DNA of 64,000 bases from positions 10,299,880-10,363,879 of the forward strand of contig NC_091217.1 of NCBI RefSeq assembly GCF_040958095.1, given 5' to 3'. How positions within the stretch are numbered: position 1 is the stretch's first letter; the number at the start of each line of letters is the position of its first letter. Of this stretch, positions 33,463-46,424 are shown piece after piece. The notes beneath the pieces were generated by a model. That model was given only the letters and a program-made list of their open reading frames with translations, ran no database searches and was not told where the DNA came from. Source of the DNA: Procambarus clarkii. Taxonomy: Eukaryota > Arthropoda > Malacostraca > Decapoda > Cambaridae. A program made the position numbers and the translations under genes.

Positions 33463-36400
33463 AACATAATAGACCATACTAGTCGTAACATTAACATAAT
33501 AGACCATACTGGTCGTAACATCTATATAATAGACCATACTGGTCGTAACATCTACATAATAGACCATACTGGTCGTAACATCTACATAATAGACCATACT
33601 GGTCGTAACATCAACATAATAGACCATACTGGTCGTAACATCAACATAATAGACCATACTGGTCGTAACATCTACATAGTAGACCATACTGGTCGTAACA
33701 TCAACATAATAGACCATACTGGTCGTAACATCAACATAATAGACCATACTGGTCGTAACATTAACATAATAGACCATACTGGTCGTAACATCAACATAAT
33801 AGACCATACTGGTCGTAACATTAACATAATAGACCATACTGGTCGTAACATCAACATAATAGACCATACTGGTCGTAACATTAACATAATAGACCATACT
33901 GGTCGTAACATCTACATAATAGACCATACTGGTCGTAACATCAACATAATAGACCATACTGGTCGTAACATCAACATAATAGACCATACTGGTCGTAACA
34001 TCTACATAATAGACCATACTGGTCGTAACATCTACATAATAGACCATACTGGTCGTAACATCAACATAATAGACCATACTGGTCGTAACATCTACATAAT
34101 AGACCATACTGGTCGTAACATCTACATAATAGACCATACTGGTCGTAACATCTACATAATAGACCATACTGGTCGTAACATCTACATAATAGACCATACT
34201 GGTCGTAACATCAACATAATAGACCATACTGGTCGTAACATCAACATAATAGACCATACTGGTCGTAACATCTACATAATAGACCATACTGGTCGTAACA
34301 TCTACATAATAGACCATACTGGTCGTAACATCTACATAATAGACCATACTGGTCGTAACATCAACATAATAGACCATACTGGTCGTAACATCTACATAAT
34401 AGACCATACTGGTCGTAACATCAACATAATAGACCATACTGGTCGTAACATCAACATAATAGACCATACTGGTCGTAACATCTACATAATAGACCATACT
34501 GGTCGTAACATCAACATAATAGACCATACTGGTCGTAACATCAACATAATAGACCATACTGGTCGTAACATCAACATAATAGACCATACTGGTCGTAACA
34601 TCAACATAATAGACCATACTGGTCGTAACATCTACATAATAGACCATACTGGTCGTAACATCAACATAATAGACCATACTGGTCGTAACATCAACATAAT
34701 AGACCATACTGGTCGTAACATCAACATAATAGACCATACTGGTCGTAACATCAACATAATAGACCATACTGGTCGTAACATCAACATAATAGACCATACT
34801 GGTCGTAACATCAACATAATAGACCATACTGGTCGTAACATCTACATAATAGACCATACTGGTCGTAACATCAACATAATAGACCATACTGATCATAACA
34901 TTAACATAATAGACCATACTGGTCGTAACATTAACATAATAGACCATACTGGTCGTAACATCTACATAATAGACCATACTGGTCGTAACATCTACATAAT
35001 AGACCATACTGGTCGTAACATTAACATAATAGACCATACTGGTCGTAACATCAACATAATAGACCATACTGGTCGTAACATTAACATAATAGACCATACT
35101 GGTCGTAACATCTACATAATAGACCATACTGGTCGTAGCATCTACATAATAGACCATACTGGTCGTAACATCAACATAATAGACCATACTGGTTGTAACA
35201 TCTACATAATAGACCATACTGGTCGTAACATTAACATAATAGACCATACTGGTCGTAACATTAACATAATAGACCATACTGGTCGTAACATTAACATAAT
35301 AGACCATACTGGTCGTAACATTAACATAATAGACCATACTGGTCGTAACATTAACATAATAGACCATACTGGTCGTAACATCTACATAATAGACCATACT
35401 GGTCGTAACATCTACATAATAGACCATACTGGTCGTAACATCTACAAAATAGACCATACTGGTCGTAACATTAACATAATAGACCATACTGGTCGTAACA
35501 TCAACATAATAGACCATACTGGTCGTAACATCAACATAATAGACCATACTGGTCGTAACATTAACATAATAGACCATACTGGTCGTAACATTAACATAAT
35601 AGACCATACTGGTCGTAACATTAACATAATAGACCATACTGGTCGTAACATTAACATAATAGACCATACTGGTCGTAACATCTACATAATAGACCATACT
35701 GGTCGTAACATCTACATAATAGACCATACTGGTCGTAACATCTACATATTAGACCATACTGGTCGTAACATTAACATAATAGACCATACTGGTCGTAACA
35801 TCTACATAATAGACCATACTGGTCGTAACATCTACATAATAGACCATACTGGTCGTAACATCTACATAATAAACCATACTGGTCGTAACATCAACATAAT
35901 AGACCATACTGGTTGTAACATCTACATAATAGACCATACTGGTCGTAACATTAACATAATAGACCATACTGGTCGTAACATTAACATAATAGACCATACT
36001 GGTCGTAACATTAACATAATAGACCATACTGGTCGTAACATTAACATAATAGACCATACTGGTCGTAACATCTACATAATAGACCATACTGGTCGTAACA
36101 TCTACATAATAGACCATACTGGTCGTAACATTAACATAATAGACCATACTGGTCGTAACATCAACATAATAGACCATACTGGTCGTAACATTAACATAAT
36201 AGACCATACTGGTCGTAACATTAACATAATAGACCATACTGGTCGTAACATTAACATAATAGACCATACTGGTCGTAACATTAACATAATAGACCATACT
36301 GGTCGTAACATTAACATAATAGACCATACTGGTCGTAACATCTACATAATAGACCATACTGGTCGTAACATCTACATAATAGACCATACTGGTCGTAACA

Positions 36401-37429
36401 TCTACATAATAGACCATACTGGTCGTAACATCAACATAATAGACCATACTGGTCGTAACATCTACATAATAGACCATACTGGTCGTAACATCTACATAAT
36501 AGACCATACTGGTCGTAACATCAACATAATAGACCATACTGGTCGTAACATCTACATAATAGACCATACTGGTCGTAACATCTGCATAATAGACCATACT
36601 GGTCGTAACATCTATATAATAGACCATACTGGTCGTAACATTAACATAATAGACCATACTGGTCGTAACATCAACATAATAGACCATACTGGTCGTAACA
36701 TTAACATAATAGACCATACTGGTCGTAACATTAACATAATAGACCATACTGGTCGTAACATTAACATAATAGACCATACTGGTCGTAACATTAACATAAT
36801 AGACCATACTGGTCGTAACATCAACATAATAGACCATACTGGTCGTAACATCAACATAATAGACCATACTGGTCGTAACATCTACATAATAGACCATACT
36901 GGTCGTAACATCAACATAATAGACCATACTGGTCGTAACATCAACATAATAGACCATACTGGTCGTAACATCTACATAATAGACCATACTGGTCGTAACA
37001 TCAACATAATAGACCATACTGGTCGTAACATCAACATAATAGACCATACTGGTCGTAACATCTACATAATAGACCATACTGGTCGTAACATCAACATAAT
37101 AGACCATACTGGTCGTAACATCAACATAATAGACCATACTGGTCGTAACATTATCATAATAGACCATACTGGTCGTAACATTAACATAATAGATCATACT
37201 GGTCGTAACATCTACATAATAGACCATACTGGTCGTAACATTAACATAATAGACCATACTGGTCGTAACATCAACATAATAGACCATACTGGTCGTAACA
37301 TTAACATAATAGACCATACTGGTCGTAACATTAACATAATAGACCATACTGGTCGTAACATCTACATAATAGACCATACTGGTCGTAACATCTACATAAT
37401 AGACCATACTGGTCGTAACATTAACATAA
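33463..37429. repeat. 30-bp satellite, middle part, about 132 copies, with higher-order periodicity
   Basis: The units stay at exactly 30 bp. Position 22-24 distinguishes TCAAC, TTAAC and TCTAC types. The rare GGTTGTAACA unit occurs at 35191 and again at 35911, exactly 720 bp (24 units) apart, both after a TCAAC unit. Point variants include GATCATAAC (34891) and ATCATAC (37191). Long open frames on both strands (NIIDHTGR on plus, VTTSMVYYV on minus) follow from the period. Confidence 0.96.
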
Positions 37430-37502
37430 GAACATAAGAACATAACATAAGAACAAAGGCAACTGCAGAAGGCCTATTGGCCCATACGAGGCAGCTCCTA
37501 TT

Positions 37503-40439
37503 CTATAACCACCCAATCCCACTCATATACTTGTCCAACCCGTGCTTGAAACAATCGAGGGACCCCACCTCCACAATGTTACGCGGCAATTGGTTCCACA
37601 AATCAACAACCCTGTTACTGAACCAGTATTTACCCAAGTCTTTCCTAAATCTAAACTTATCCAATTTATACCCATTGTTTCGTGTTCTGTCCTGTGTTGA
37701 TACTTTTAATACCCTATTAATATCCCCCCGGTTATGTCCATTCATCCACTTGTAAACCTCTATCATGTCACCCCTAACTCTTCGCCTTTCCAGTGAATGC
37801 AACTTAAGCTTTGTTAATCTTTCTTCATATGAAAGATTTCTAATTTGGGGAATTAACTTAGTCATCCTACGCTGGACACGTTCAAGTGAATTTATATCCA
37901 TTCTATAATATGGCGACCAAAACTGAACTGCATAATCTAAATGGGGCCTAACTAGAGCAAGATATAGCTTGAGAACCACACCAGGTGTCTTGTTACTAAC
38001 GCTGCGATTAATAAATCCAAGTGTCCGATTTGCCTTATTACGAACATTTATGCATTGATCCTTTTGTTTTAAATTCTTACTAATCATAACTCCCAGATCC
38101 CTTTCGCAATCCGACTTCGCAATCACAACACCATCTAGCTCGTATCTTGTAACTCTATCATCATTACCTAACCTCAGAACTTTACATTTATCAGCATTAA
38201 ACTGCATCTGCCAATCCTTTGACCATTTCAAAACCCTATCTAGATCAACTTGAAGTGATAGTGAGTCCTCCTCCGAATTAATTTCCCTACCGATTTTCGT
38301 ATCATCGGCAAATTTGCAAATGTTGCTACTCAAACCTGAATCTAAATCATTTATATATATTATAAACAACAGAGGTCCCAGGACAGAGCCTTGAGGCACT
38401 CCACTTACAACATTTTCCCACTCTGACTTGATTCCATTTATACTAACTCTCTGTTTCCTTTGGTATAGCCATGCCCTAATCCAGCTTAATATAGCACCCC
38501 CAATACCATGAGACTCTATTTTTTTAATCAGTCTTTCATGTGGCACTGTATCAAAAGCTTTGCTAAAGTCAAGGTATACAACATCGCAATCCTTACCACT
38601 ATCAACTGCCTCAACAATGCTAGAATAAAAAGATAACAAATTTGTTAAACATGAACGGCCATTTATAAAACCATGTTGCGACTCAATTATTAATTTATGT
38701 TTTTCAAGATGAAGACGAATTTTATTTGCTATTATAGATTCGAGCAACTTTCCCACAATGGACGTTAGGCTAATTGGTCGATAGTTAGACGCAAGTGATC
38801 TATCTCCTTTCTTAAAAACTGGTATCACATTAGCAACTTTCCAAAACTCTGGCACTCTGCCTGACTCTATTGATTTATTAAATATGGTTGACAGTGGGTC
38901 ACAAAGCTCCTCTTTGCATTCTTTAAGCACCCTAGCAAACACTTCATCCGGCCCTGGGGATTTGTTTGGTTTGAGTTTTACTATTTGTTTAAGAACATCC
39001 TCCCTGGTAACTGCTAAACTCGTCAACCTGTCCTCGTCCCCACCCACATAGACTTGTTCGGCTGAAGGCATATTGTTAAGTTCCTCTTTAGTAAATACAG
39101 ATACAAAATATTTATTAAAAATACTACTCATCTCTTCATCACTATCTGTTATTTGACCTGTCTCAGTTTTTAATGGACCTATCCTTTCCCTAGTCTTAGT
39201 ACGATATAACTGAAAAAACCCTTTAGGATTTGTCTTTGCTTGCCCTGCTATGCGAACTTCATAGTTTCTTTTTGCTTTCCTTATCTCTTTTTTAACATTT
39301 CTAACCAGTTGTACGAATTCCTGTTCTAAAGTGACCTCCCCATTTTTAATCCTTTTGTACCAAGCTCTCTTTTTACCTATAAGGTTCTTCAAATTCTTTG
39401 TTATCCACTTTGGGTCATTAGTATTCGATCTATTCAATTTGTATGGTATACTACGTTCCTGTGCTTTGTTTAGAATATTCTTAAATAAGTTATATATTGA
39501 ATCCACATCGAAATCCCCATTTAAGTCACCTATCGCTGGGTACATGTCTCGCTCCAAGACCGGCCCACACCCCATACCCAAGACTTTCCAATCAATTTGA
39601 CCCAAAAAATTTCTTAGGCTATTAAAATCAGCTTTTCGAAAATCTGGCACTTTAACAGAATTTTCTCCTACTGGTCTATTCCATTCTATGCTAAATCTGA
39701 TTTCTTTGTGATCACTGCTCCCTAGCTCACTCCCTATTTCGATGTCATTAATTTGCGTTTCCCTGTTAGTTAACACTAAATCTAAAATATTATTTTCCCG
39801 TGTTGGTTCCTTAATGTGTTGCGTAAGAAAGCAATCGTCAATTAATTCTAGAAAATCTTCTGCTTCCCTATTCCCTGTTTTGTTCAACCAGTTTATTCCG
39901 CTAAAATTAAAGTCACCCATGACATAAATACTGTTAGATCTAGATGCTCTAGATATTTCATCCCATAGATGCTTTGCTTCCATTCTGTCTAAATTTGGTG
40001 GCCTATATATTACTCCTATTATAATATTATTAGCTTTTTCGTTTAATTCAATCCAAATAGTTTCTGTGTGTGGCTCTGTTTTGATTCCCTCTTTGAGACT
40101 ACATTTCAAATTGTCCCTAACATATATGGCTACTCCACCTCCTCGTCTAATATATCTATCTGTGTGAAATAGTTTAAATCCATATATTTGATATTCAGCT
40201 AATAGTTCTCTATTTTCTACATTCATCCACGTTTCGGTAAGTGCAATAATATCTATTTTTTCTGTGCAGACAAGAGCATTTAATTCGTTAATTTTATTTC
40301 TTAGACTTCTACTGTTAGTGTAATATACCCTAAGTGAATTGTTATTTTGCGGACCTTCTCTTTCCCTGATCGTTTTGCCAATTCCTTTCTCCCACAAACA
40401 CATACTTTTATTACCTCCTTCCTCCAAATCAATTCCCAT
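37503..40439 (-). CDS. CR1 ORF2: endonuclease and reverse transcriptase
   Basis: I start at the ATG at 40439 (MGIDLEEGGN); the frame is open 33 bases further upstream without an ATG. The 978-codon frame is free of stops. The APE-type endonuclease (residues about 40-250) shows ALTETWMN, GGGVAIYVRDN, GVIYRPPN, VMGDFNFSGINW and SSDHKEI. The reverse transcriptase shows NKSPGPDE, NYRPISLTSIVGKLLE, YLDFSKAFDTVPHERL, SGVPQGSVLGPLLF and the active site KFADDTKIG. The C-terminal part holds LALVRPHLDYAVQFWSPYYR and ends in SGIGWL. ORF2 would nick target DNA and copy element RNA. It differs from the copy at 59715-62651 by only a few residues (for example DWKVLGMG versus DWKGLGMG). The element is truncated in ORF1, so it can move only if supplied with the rest. 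Confidence 0.9.
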   Translation of the reverse strand: MGIDLEEGGNKSMCLWEKGIGKTIREREGPQNNNSLRVYYTNSRSLRNKINELNALVCTEKIDIIALTETWMNVENRELLAEYQIYGFKLFHTDRYIRRGGGVAIYVRDNLKCSLKEGIKTEPHTETIWIELNEKANNIIIGVIYRPPNLDRMEAKHLWDEISRASRSNSIYVMGDFNFSGINWLNKTGNREAEDFLELIDDCFLTQHIKEPTRENNILDLVLTNRETQINDIEIGSELGSSDHKEIRFSIEWNRPVGENSVKVPDFRKADFNSLRNFLGQIDWKVLGMGCGPVLERDMYPAIGDLNGDFDVDSIYNLFKNILNKAQERSIPYKLNRSNTNDPKWITKNLKNLIGKKRAWYKRIKNGEVTLEQEFVQLVRNVKKEIRKAKRNYEVRIAGQAKTNPKGFFQLYRTKTRERIGPLKTETGQITDSDEEMSSIFNKYFVSVFTKEELNNMPSAEQVYVGGDEDRLTSLAVTREDVLKQIVKLKPNKSPGPDEVFARVLKECKEELCDPLSTIFNKSIESGRVPEFWKVANVIPVFKKGDRSLASNYRPISLTSIVGKLLESIIANKIRLHLEKHKLIIESQHGFINGRSCLTNLLSFYSSIVEAVDSGKDCDVVYLDFSKAFDTVPHERLIKKIESHGIGGAILSWIRAWLYQRKQRVSINGIKSEWENVVSGVPQGSVLGPLLFIIYINDLDSGLSSNICKFADDTKIGREINSEEDSLSLQVDLDRVLKWSKDWQMQFNADKCKVLRLGNDDRVTRYELDGVVIAKSDCERDLGVMISKNLKQKDQCINVRNKANRTLGFINRSVSNKTPGVVLKLYLALVRPHLDYAVQFWSPYYRMDINSLERVQRRMTKLIPQIRNLSYEERLTKLKLHSLERRRVRGDMIEVYKWMNGHNRGDINRVLKVSTQDRTRNNGYKLDKFRFRKDLGKYWFSNRVVDLWNQLPRNIVEVGSLDCFKHGLDKYMSGIGWL

Positions 40440-40450
40440 ACCTCTATCTA

Positions 40451-41247
40451 CTAACAGTTTAAACCCAAACAAACACCTCTAACCACTTCTTCTAACGAGT
40501 TCGCAACAGCAACAACCCCAGCTCTCGATAGATGCACCCCATCACGAGCATACAGTTCATTTCTTCCATAGAAGTGTTCCCAGTTGTCTATGAAAGATAT
40601 TGCATTTGATTTGCAATATCTTTCCAGCCGGCAATTGACACCAAGTGCCCTCGATATCCATTCATTTCCCACTCCCTTTCTTGGAAGAATGCCACATATG
40701 ATCGGGATTCCTCCCTTGCTCCTAACTAACTCTATGGCTGTTTTATACCTCTGAATCAGTTCCTCACTCCTAACTCGACCAACATCATTTCCTCCCACGC
40801 TAATGCAAATAATGGGATTGTTCCCATTACCAGCCATAATATCATTCATATTGTTTATAATATCACCAATGCCAGCTCCGGGATAGCAAACCCTTAACCT
40901 GTTCCCCCTATCTCTAGCACAAAACGTTCTATCCAAATACCTTATCTGGGAATCTCCCACAACTAATGTTTGCTTAGGTACTTCCTTTACTTTCTGAGGG
41001 GCCTGCGCTTCCTTTCTCTTCGTTGCTTTCCCTTTTGCGCGATCCACAGTCTCTCCACAGCACTCGTCCTCCAAAACGTCAAATGAATTAGAAGTTGCTA
41101 TGGCGTTTGAAGGCGGCTTTATCAAAGTCTTCTTAAGGCCCCTGTCTTTCACAACTCTCCAAGACGAGGTCCCTTTACTGCTGGTCTCCTCCTTCGTTAC
41201 TTCTCGTTGTTCTTTCAGCAGACGCACCTCCTCCCGCAGAAAGTCCA
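40451..41247 (-). pseudogene. CR1 ORF1, 5'-truncated, SGNH esterase domain
   Basis: The frame from the satellite edge reads LREEVRLLKEQREV and onward to a stop at 40451. The esterase blocks are VVGDSQIRYLD, ISVGGNDVGR and ARDGVHLSRAG, with the Ser, Asn, Asp and His positions kept. About 20 N-terminal residues and the start codon are missing. The frame is fused in phase to the satellite, which gives a meaningless 1250-codon open frame. Confidence 0.88.
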
Positions 41248-44246
41248 AATAGACCATACTGGTCGTAACATCAACATAATAGACCATACTGGTCGTAACA
41301 TTAACATAATAGACCATACTGGTCGTAACATCTACATAATAGACCATACTGGTCGTAACATCTACATAATAGACCATACTGGTCGTAACATCTACATAAT
41401 AGACCATACTGGTCGTAACATCTACATAATAGACCATACTGGTCGTAACATCAACATAATAGACCATACTGGTCGTAACATCAACATAATAGACCATACT
41501 GGTCGTAACATTAACATAATAGACCATACTGGTCGTAACATTAACATAATAGACCATACTGGTCGTAACATTAACATAATAGACCATACTGGTCGTAACA
41601 TTAACATAATAGACCATACTGGTCGTAACATCTACATAATAGACCATACTGGTCGTAACATCTACATAATAGACCATACTGGTCGTAACATCTACATAAT
41701 AGACCATACTGGTCGTAACATGAACATAATAGACCATACTGGTCGTAACATCAACATAATAGACCATACTGGTCGTAACATTAACATAATAGACCATACT
41801 GGTCGTAACATTAACATAATAGACCATACTGGTCGTAACATTAACATAATAGACCATACTGGTCGTAACATTAACATAATAGACCATACTGGTCGTAACA
41901 TCTACATAATAGACCATACTGGTCGTAACATCTACATAATAGACCATACTGGTCGTAACATCTACATAATAGACCATACTGGTCGTAACATTAACATAAT
42001 AGACCATACTGGTCGTAACATTAACATAATAGACCATACTGGTCGTAACATTAACATAATAGACCATACTGGTCGTAACATCTACATAATAGACCATACT
42101 GGTCGTAACATCTACATAATAGACCATACTGGTCGTAACATCTACATAATAGACCATACTGGTCGTAACATCAACATAATAGACCATACTGGTCGTAACA
42201 TCTACATAATAGACCATACTGGTCGTAACATTAACATAATAGACCATACTGGTCGTAACATTAACATAATAGACCATACTGGTCGTAACATTAACATAAT
42301 AGACCATACTGGTCGTAACATTAACATAATAGACCATACTGGTCGTAACATCTACATAATAGACCATACTGGTCGTAACATCTACATAATAGACCATACT
42401 GGTCGTAACATCTACATAATAGACCATACTGGTCGTAACATTAACATAATAGACCATACTGGTCGTAACATCAACATAATAGACCATACTGGTCGTAACA
42501 TCAACATAATAGACCATACTGGTCGTAACATTAACATAATAGACCATACTGGTCGTAACATTAACATAATAGACCATACTGGTCGTAACATTAACATAAT
42601 AGACCATACTGGTCGTAACATCTACATAATAGACCATACTGGTCGTAACATCTACATAATAGACCATACTGGTCGTAACATCTACATAATAGACCATACT
42701 GGTCGTAACATTAACATAATAGACCATACTGGTCGTAACATTAACATAATAGACCATACTGGTCGTAACATTAACATAATAGACCATACTGGTCGTAACA
42801 TCTACATAATAGACCATACTGGTCGTAACATCTACATAATAGACCATACTGGTCGTAACATCTACATAATAGACCATACTGGTCGTAACATCAACATAAT
42901 AGACCATACTGGTCGTAACATCTACATAATAGACCATACTGGTCGTAACATTAACATAATAGACCATACTGGTCGTAACATTAACATAATAGACCATACT
43001 GGTCGTAACATTAACATAATAGACCATACTGGTCGTAACATCTACATAATAGACCATACTGGTCGTAACATCTACATAATAGACCATACTGGTCGTAACA
43101 TCTACATAATAGACCATACTGGTCGTAACATCTACATAATAGACCATACTGGTCGTAACATTAACATAATAGACCATACTGGTCGTAACATCAACATAAT
43201 AGACCATACTGGTCGTAACATCAACATAATAGACCATACTGGTCGTAACATTAACATAATAGACCATACTGGTCGTAACATTAACATAATAGACCATACT
43301 GGTCGTAACATTAACATAATAGACCATACTGGTCGTAACATCTACATAATAGACCATACTGGTCGTAACATCTACATAATAGACCATACTGGTCGTAACA
43401 TCTACATAATAGACCATACTGGTCGTAACATCAACATAATAGACCATACTGGTCGTAACATCTACATAATAGACCATACTGGTCGTAACATCTACATAAT
43501 AGACCATACTGGTCGTAACATCTACATAATAGACCATACTGGTCGTAACATCTACATAATAGACCATACTGGTCGTAACATCTATATAATAGACCATACT
43601 GGTCGTAACATTAATATAATAGACCATACTGGTCGTAACATCAACATAATAGACCATACTGGTCGTAACATTAACATAATAGACCATACTGGTCGTAACA
43701 TTAACATAATAGACCATACTGGTCGTAACATTAACATAATAGACCATACTGGTCGTAACATTAACATAATAGACCATACTGGTCGTATCATTAACATAAT
43801 AGACCATACTGGTCGTAACATCTACATAATAGACCATACTGGTCGTAACATCTACATAATAGACCATACTGGTCGTAACATCTACATAATAGACCATACT
43901 GGTCGTAACATCAACATAATAGACCATACTGGTCGTAACATCTACATAATAGACCATACTGGTCGTAACATCTACATAATAGACCATACTGGTCGTAACA
44001 TCTACATAATAGACCATACTGGTCGTAACATCTACATAATAGACCATACTGGTCGTAACATCTATATAATAGACCATACTGGTCGTAACATTAACATAAT
44101 AGACCATACTGGTCGTAACATCAACATAATAGACCATACTGGTCGTAACATTAACATAATAGACCATACTGGTCGTAACATTAACATAATAGACCATACT
44201 GGTCGTAACATTAACATAATAGACCATACTGGTCGTAACATTAACA
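41248..44246. repeat. 30-bp satellite, right part, about 100 copies, clear higher-order repeats
   Basis: Scoring units as TCAAC, TTAAC or TCTAC, the 24 units from 42121 and from 42841 have nearly the same order (720-bp period). Near the end a 16-unit (480-bp) block repeats: the rare TCTATATAAT unit occurs at 43581 and 44061 in the same context. One unit reads TGAAC (41721) and one GTATCA (43786). Confidence 0.96.
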
Positions 44247-44292
44247 GAATTTGTAGGTTGTTTGTGGCCTATGTTCTTCTATTCCACATTCC

Positions 44293-44452
44293 ATAACATG
44301 GCCATACATAACATGGCCATACATAACATGGCCATACATAACATGGCCATACATAACATGGCCATACATAACATGGCCATACATAACATGGCCATACATA
44401 ACATGGCCATACGTAACATGGCCATACATAACATGGCCATACATAACATGGC
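44293..44452. repeat. 15-bp tandem repeat, about 10 copies
   Basis: Unit ATAACATGGCCATAC; one unit has CGTAAC. Confidence 0.95.
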
Positions 44453-44585
44453 ATTTATTCTCATTGAATTCCATTTGCCAAGTATTGCTCAATACACTTT
44501 GTCCAGGTCACCTTGAAGGGCGCGACTATTGTCTAAGTCTCTTATCTTCCCAGCTGGTGACTTTGCATCATCACCCTAAATGTTC
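44453..44585 (-). pseudogene. LINE reverse-transcriptase trace
   Basis: On the minus strand WQMEFNENKCHVM runs directly into the 15-bp repeat. It matches the WQM/LEFN...KCKVM block of CR1/L2-type reverse transcriptases (compare WQMQFNADKCKVL). Upstream LQGDLDKV fits the same block. Confidence 0.6.
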
Positions 44586-44594
44586 GTGTTACAT

Positions 44595-44755
44595 TGCGCG
44601 TGCGTGCGTGTGTGTCTGGTGCAACATTGCGTGTGCGTGCGTGTGTGTCTGGTGCAACATTGCGTGTGCGTGCGTGTCTCTCGTGCAACATTGCGTGTGC
44701 GTGCGTGTCTCTCGTGCAATATTGCGTGTGCGTGTGTCTGGTGCAACACTACGCT
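44595..44755. repeat. 27-33-bp tandem repeat, 5 copies
   Basis: Units start ATTGCGTGTGCGTGCGTGT and end GGTGCAAC or CGTGCAAC; lengths 33, 33, 31, 31 and 27. Confidence 0.88.
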
Positions 44756-45574
44756 CATTTTACGTTGATTCTACTTTATAAAGCTGGGCTTTTATTGCAA
44801 CTACTTTTAAAGCTGTGCTGGTTTGTGGTCGACCAGGTTTTCCTTCAGTGTTTGATGGCTCGTGCACAACACCAACACCAACAGTTGGGGAATATCAGGA
44901 AATACTTCTACAGGACCACTTCCGTACACTCCTGAGACTCAGTTATATCCCCAGTCCAACTGTGTCCTGAAGTTCCCTCCCTCCCATTTCTCTGGATTTT
45001 CAATCTGGCGGTGAAGAGACTAAGAGCGCAGCCGCTGATATACGCAATACGTCAGGTGTCTCTTTCAGTGTCTCGGGTTAGACTCCATCTGGCCCCATAA
45101 CTTTCATCCCATCCTCTGTGGTCACTTCTGCTCCTTCAGGATCGTCCACAGTTCTCGTCGAAGATTATAAACTTTCTGGAATCTCTTATTTAATATTTCA
45201 GGCAGCTTTTCTCTCACTTAATCTGACTCTCAAGGTATTGACAAGTTACTGACTCAAGTCTTCCTCCTCATGTCGCTGTGTCATTCTCACTGTGTCTCAA
45301 CTGCTCGTCTAATTCTTACATGTTATTCCTTTTCATTTTCTAGTTGTGTCAAGACTTCTTGCTCCTTCGATTTTCCTCAAGACAGTGTTCCCCACTTGTC
45401 CCAGTGTTGTGGTGTGTTACACCAAGTCCGTCGACTCCTGTCTTGGTGTATCTGTCACCATTATTCCTGGTTTCTGTCCTGGTATCTGTCCACCATTATG
45501 CTGGTTAGCATTGTAAATGTGTGGCCACGTCTGTGGTAGAAAATAATAATAATTAAAAAAAATTATTCCCTTTA
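44756..45574. other. No gene seen; contains a dispersed word shared with 11117
   Basis: CACGTCTGTGGTAGAAAATA at 45529-45548 matches 11117-11136. It is followed by an AT-rich run. No domain recognised. Confidence 0.4.
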
Positions 45575-46120
45575 TTATCTTTTAATGTTGTTCCATACGC
45601 CAATTTTCAGGAAGTTATCACATGTTCCGAAGTGCAGTATTAATTCAATATTTTCCATGTCTACTTTATTTTGTGTAAATATCAGTTCTTGTTTAGCTGA
45701 GAGATCTTCATCGTAATGCCCTCTTAAAATGGTGTCAGGAAATTCCTCTCTGTTGTTACTCAAAATTCCTATTCCTCTTCTTGATGCGGGTCTACCAATT
45801 TCAGATCCATTTTCCCCAGATTGTAATCCTCCGTGATGTGCTTTGATGAATACTATGAAAATGTTAAATGAAATGTTAAAATTTGTGGATCTCGTACAGC
45901 TCCTCAGCGTCCAGACAGGTGGCGAGGACACATCAGGGGTTTTCCCTCTGGAGTGCCACATTGAGGCCCTGAAACAGGAAATTGGCAGCTCTGAGGTGTC
46001 TGACAGCGTCAATGAGGCTGAAACCCAATTCTGGGAGAAAGCTCAAGGGACCCCTAGACCAGGGGCCAAGCATTTCAGACTATGGGAACAAAAGTGTGCT
46101 GACCTTCCACTTGCTTGAAT
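45575..46120. other. Unassigned region with overlapping frames on both strands
   Basis: A minus frame (46012-45575) includes SNNREEFPDTILRGHYDEDL and LILHFGTCDNFLKIGVWNN. A plus frame (45843-46118) includes GVFPLECHIEALKQEIGSSE and ends KCADLPLA. Neither looks like low complexity, but I recognise neither. Either could be a single exon of a host gene or part of an old transposon. Confidence 0.3.
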
Positions 46121-46378
46121 TTGTTTGATTTTACTGATTTAAATTAGTTCACTAATGTATAAAACTGAGTAAATATTGATAATGTATTACTCAGAGTGTA
46201 TTTAGTTATGTATTCATTGTTCTTGTGACTCAACAACCGTCACTCTGAAGCGGTAAGAAGTAGATATATTATGGATTTTAAGTGATAAGGGTCTTGGAAT
46301 ATATTGTTTCTTAAGAGAGAGAGAGAGCGGGGGGGGGAGATAGGGGGATATTCTCATAGAATATCTGTATGAGAGATT

Positions 46379-46424
<46 letters not shown>

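Larger units (their letters stand above)
37430..41247 (-). mobile_element. CR1 retrotransposon copy, 5'-truncated, inserted in the satellite
   Basis: The 3' end lies at the left with the inverse tail repeat ATAAGAACATAAGAACATAA. Minus-strand ORF2 and most of ORF1 follow. The 5' edge at about 41247 falls inside ORF1, where the element passes directly into satellite DNA. Both flanks are the same satellite. Typical of 5' truncation by incomplete reverse transcription. Confidence 0.93.

Noticed and set aside
37477..37755. 92-codon frame on the plus strand (also on the minus strand at 21284 and 62399)
   Set aside because: It is the antisense of the CR1 ORF2 C-terminus and recurs wherever CR1 does.
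26911..44246. Possible CRISPR-like array
   Set aside because: Units are directly adjacent and variants of one sequence; there are no unique spacers, and the DNA is eukaryotic.
33268..44296. Open frames of 800 to 1330 codons
   Set aside because: A 30-bp satellite, in part fused in phase to the LTR end or to CR1 ORF1. These are not proteins with a plausible start.
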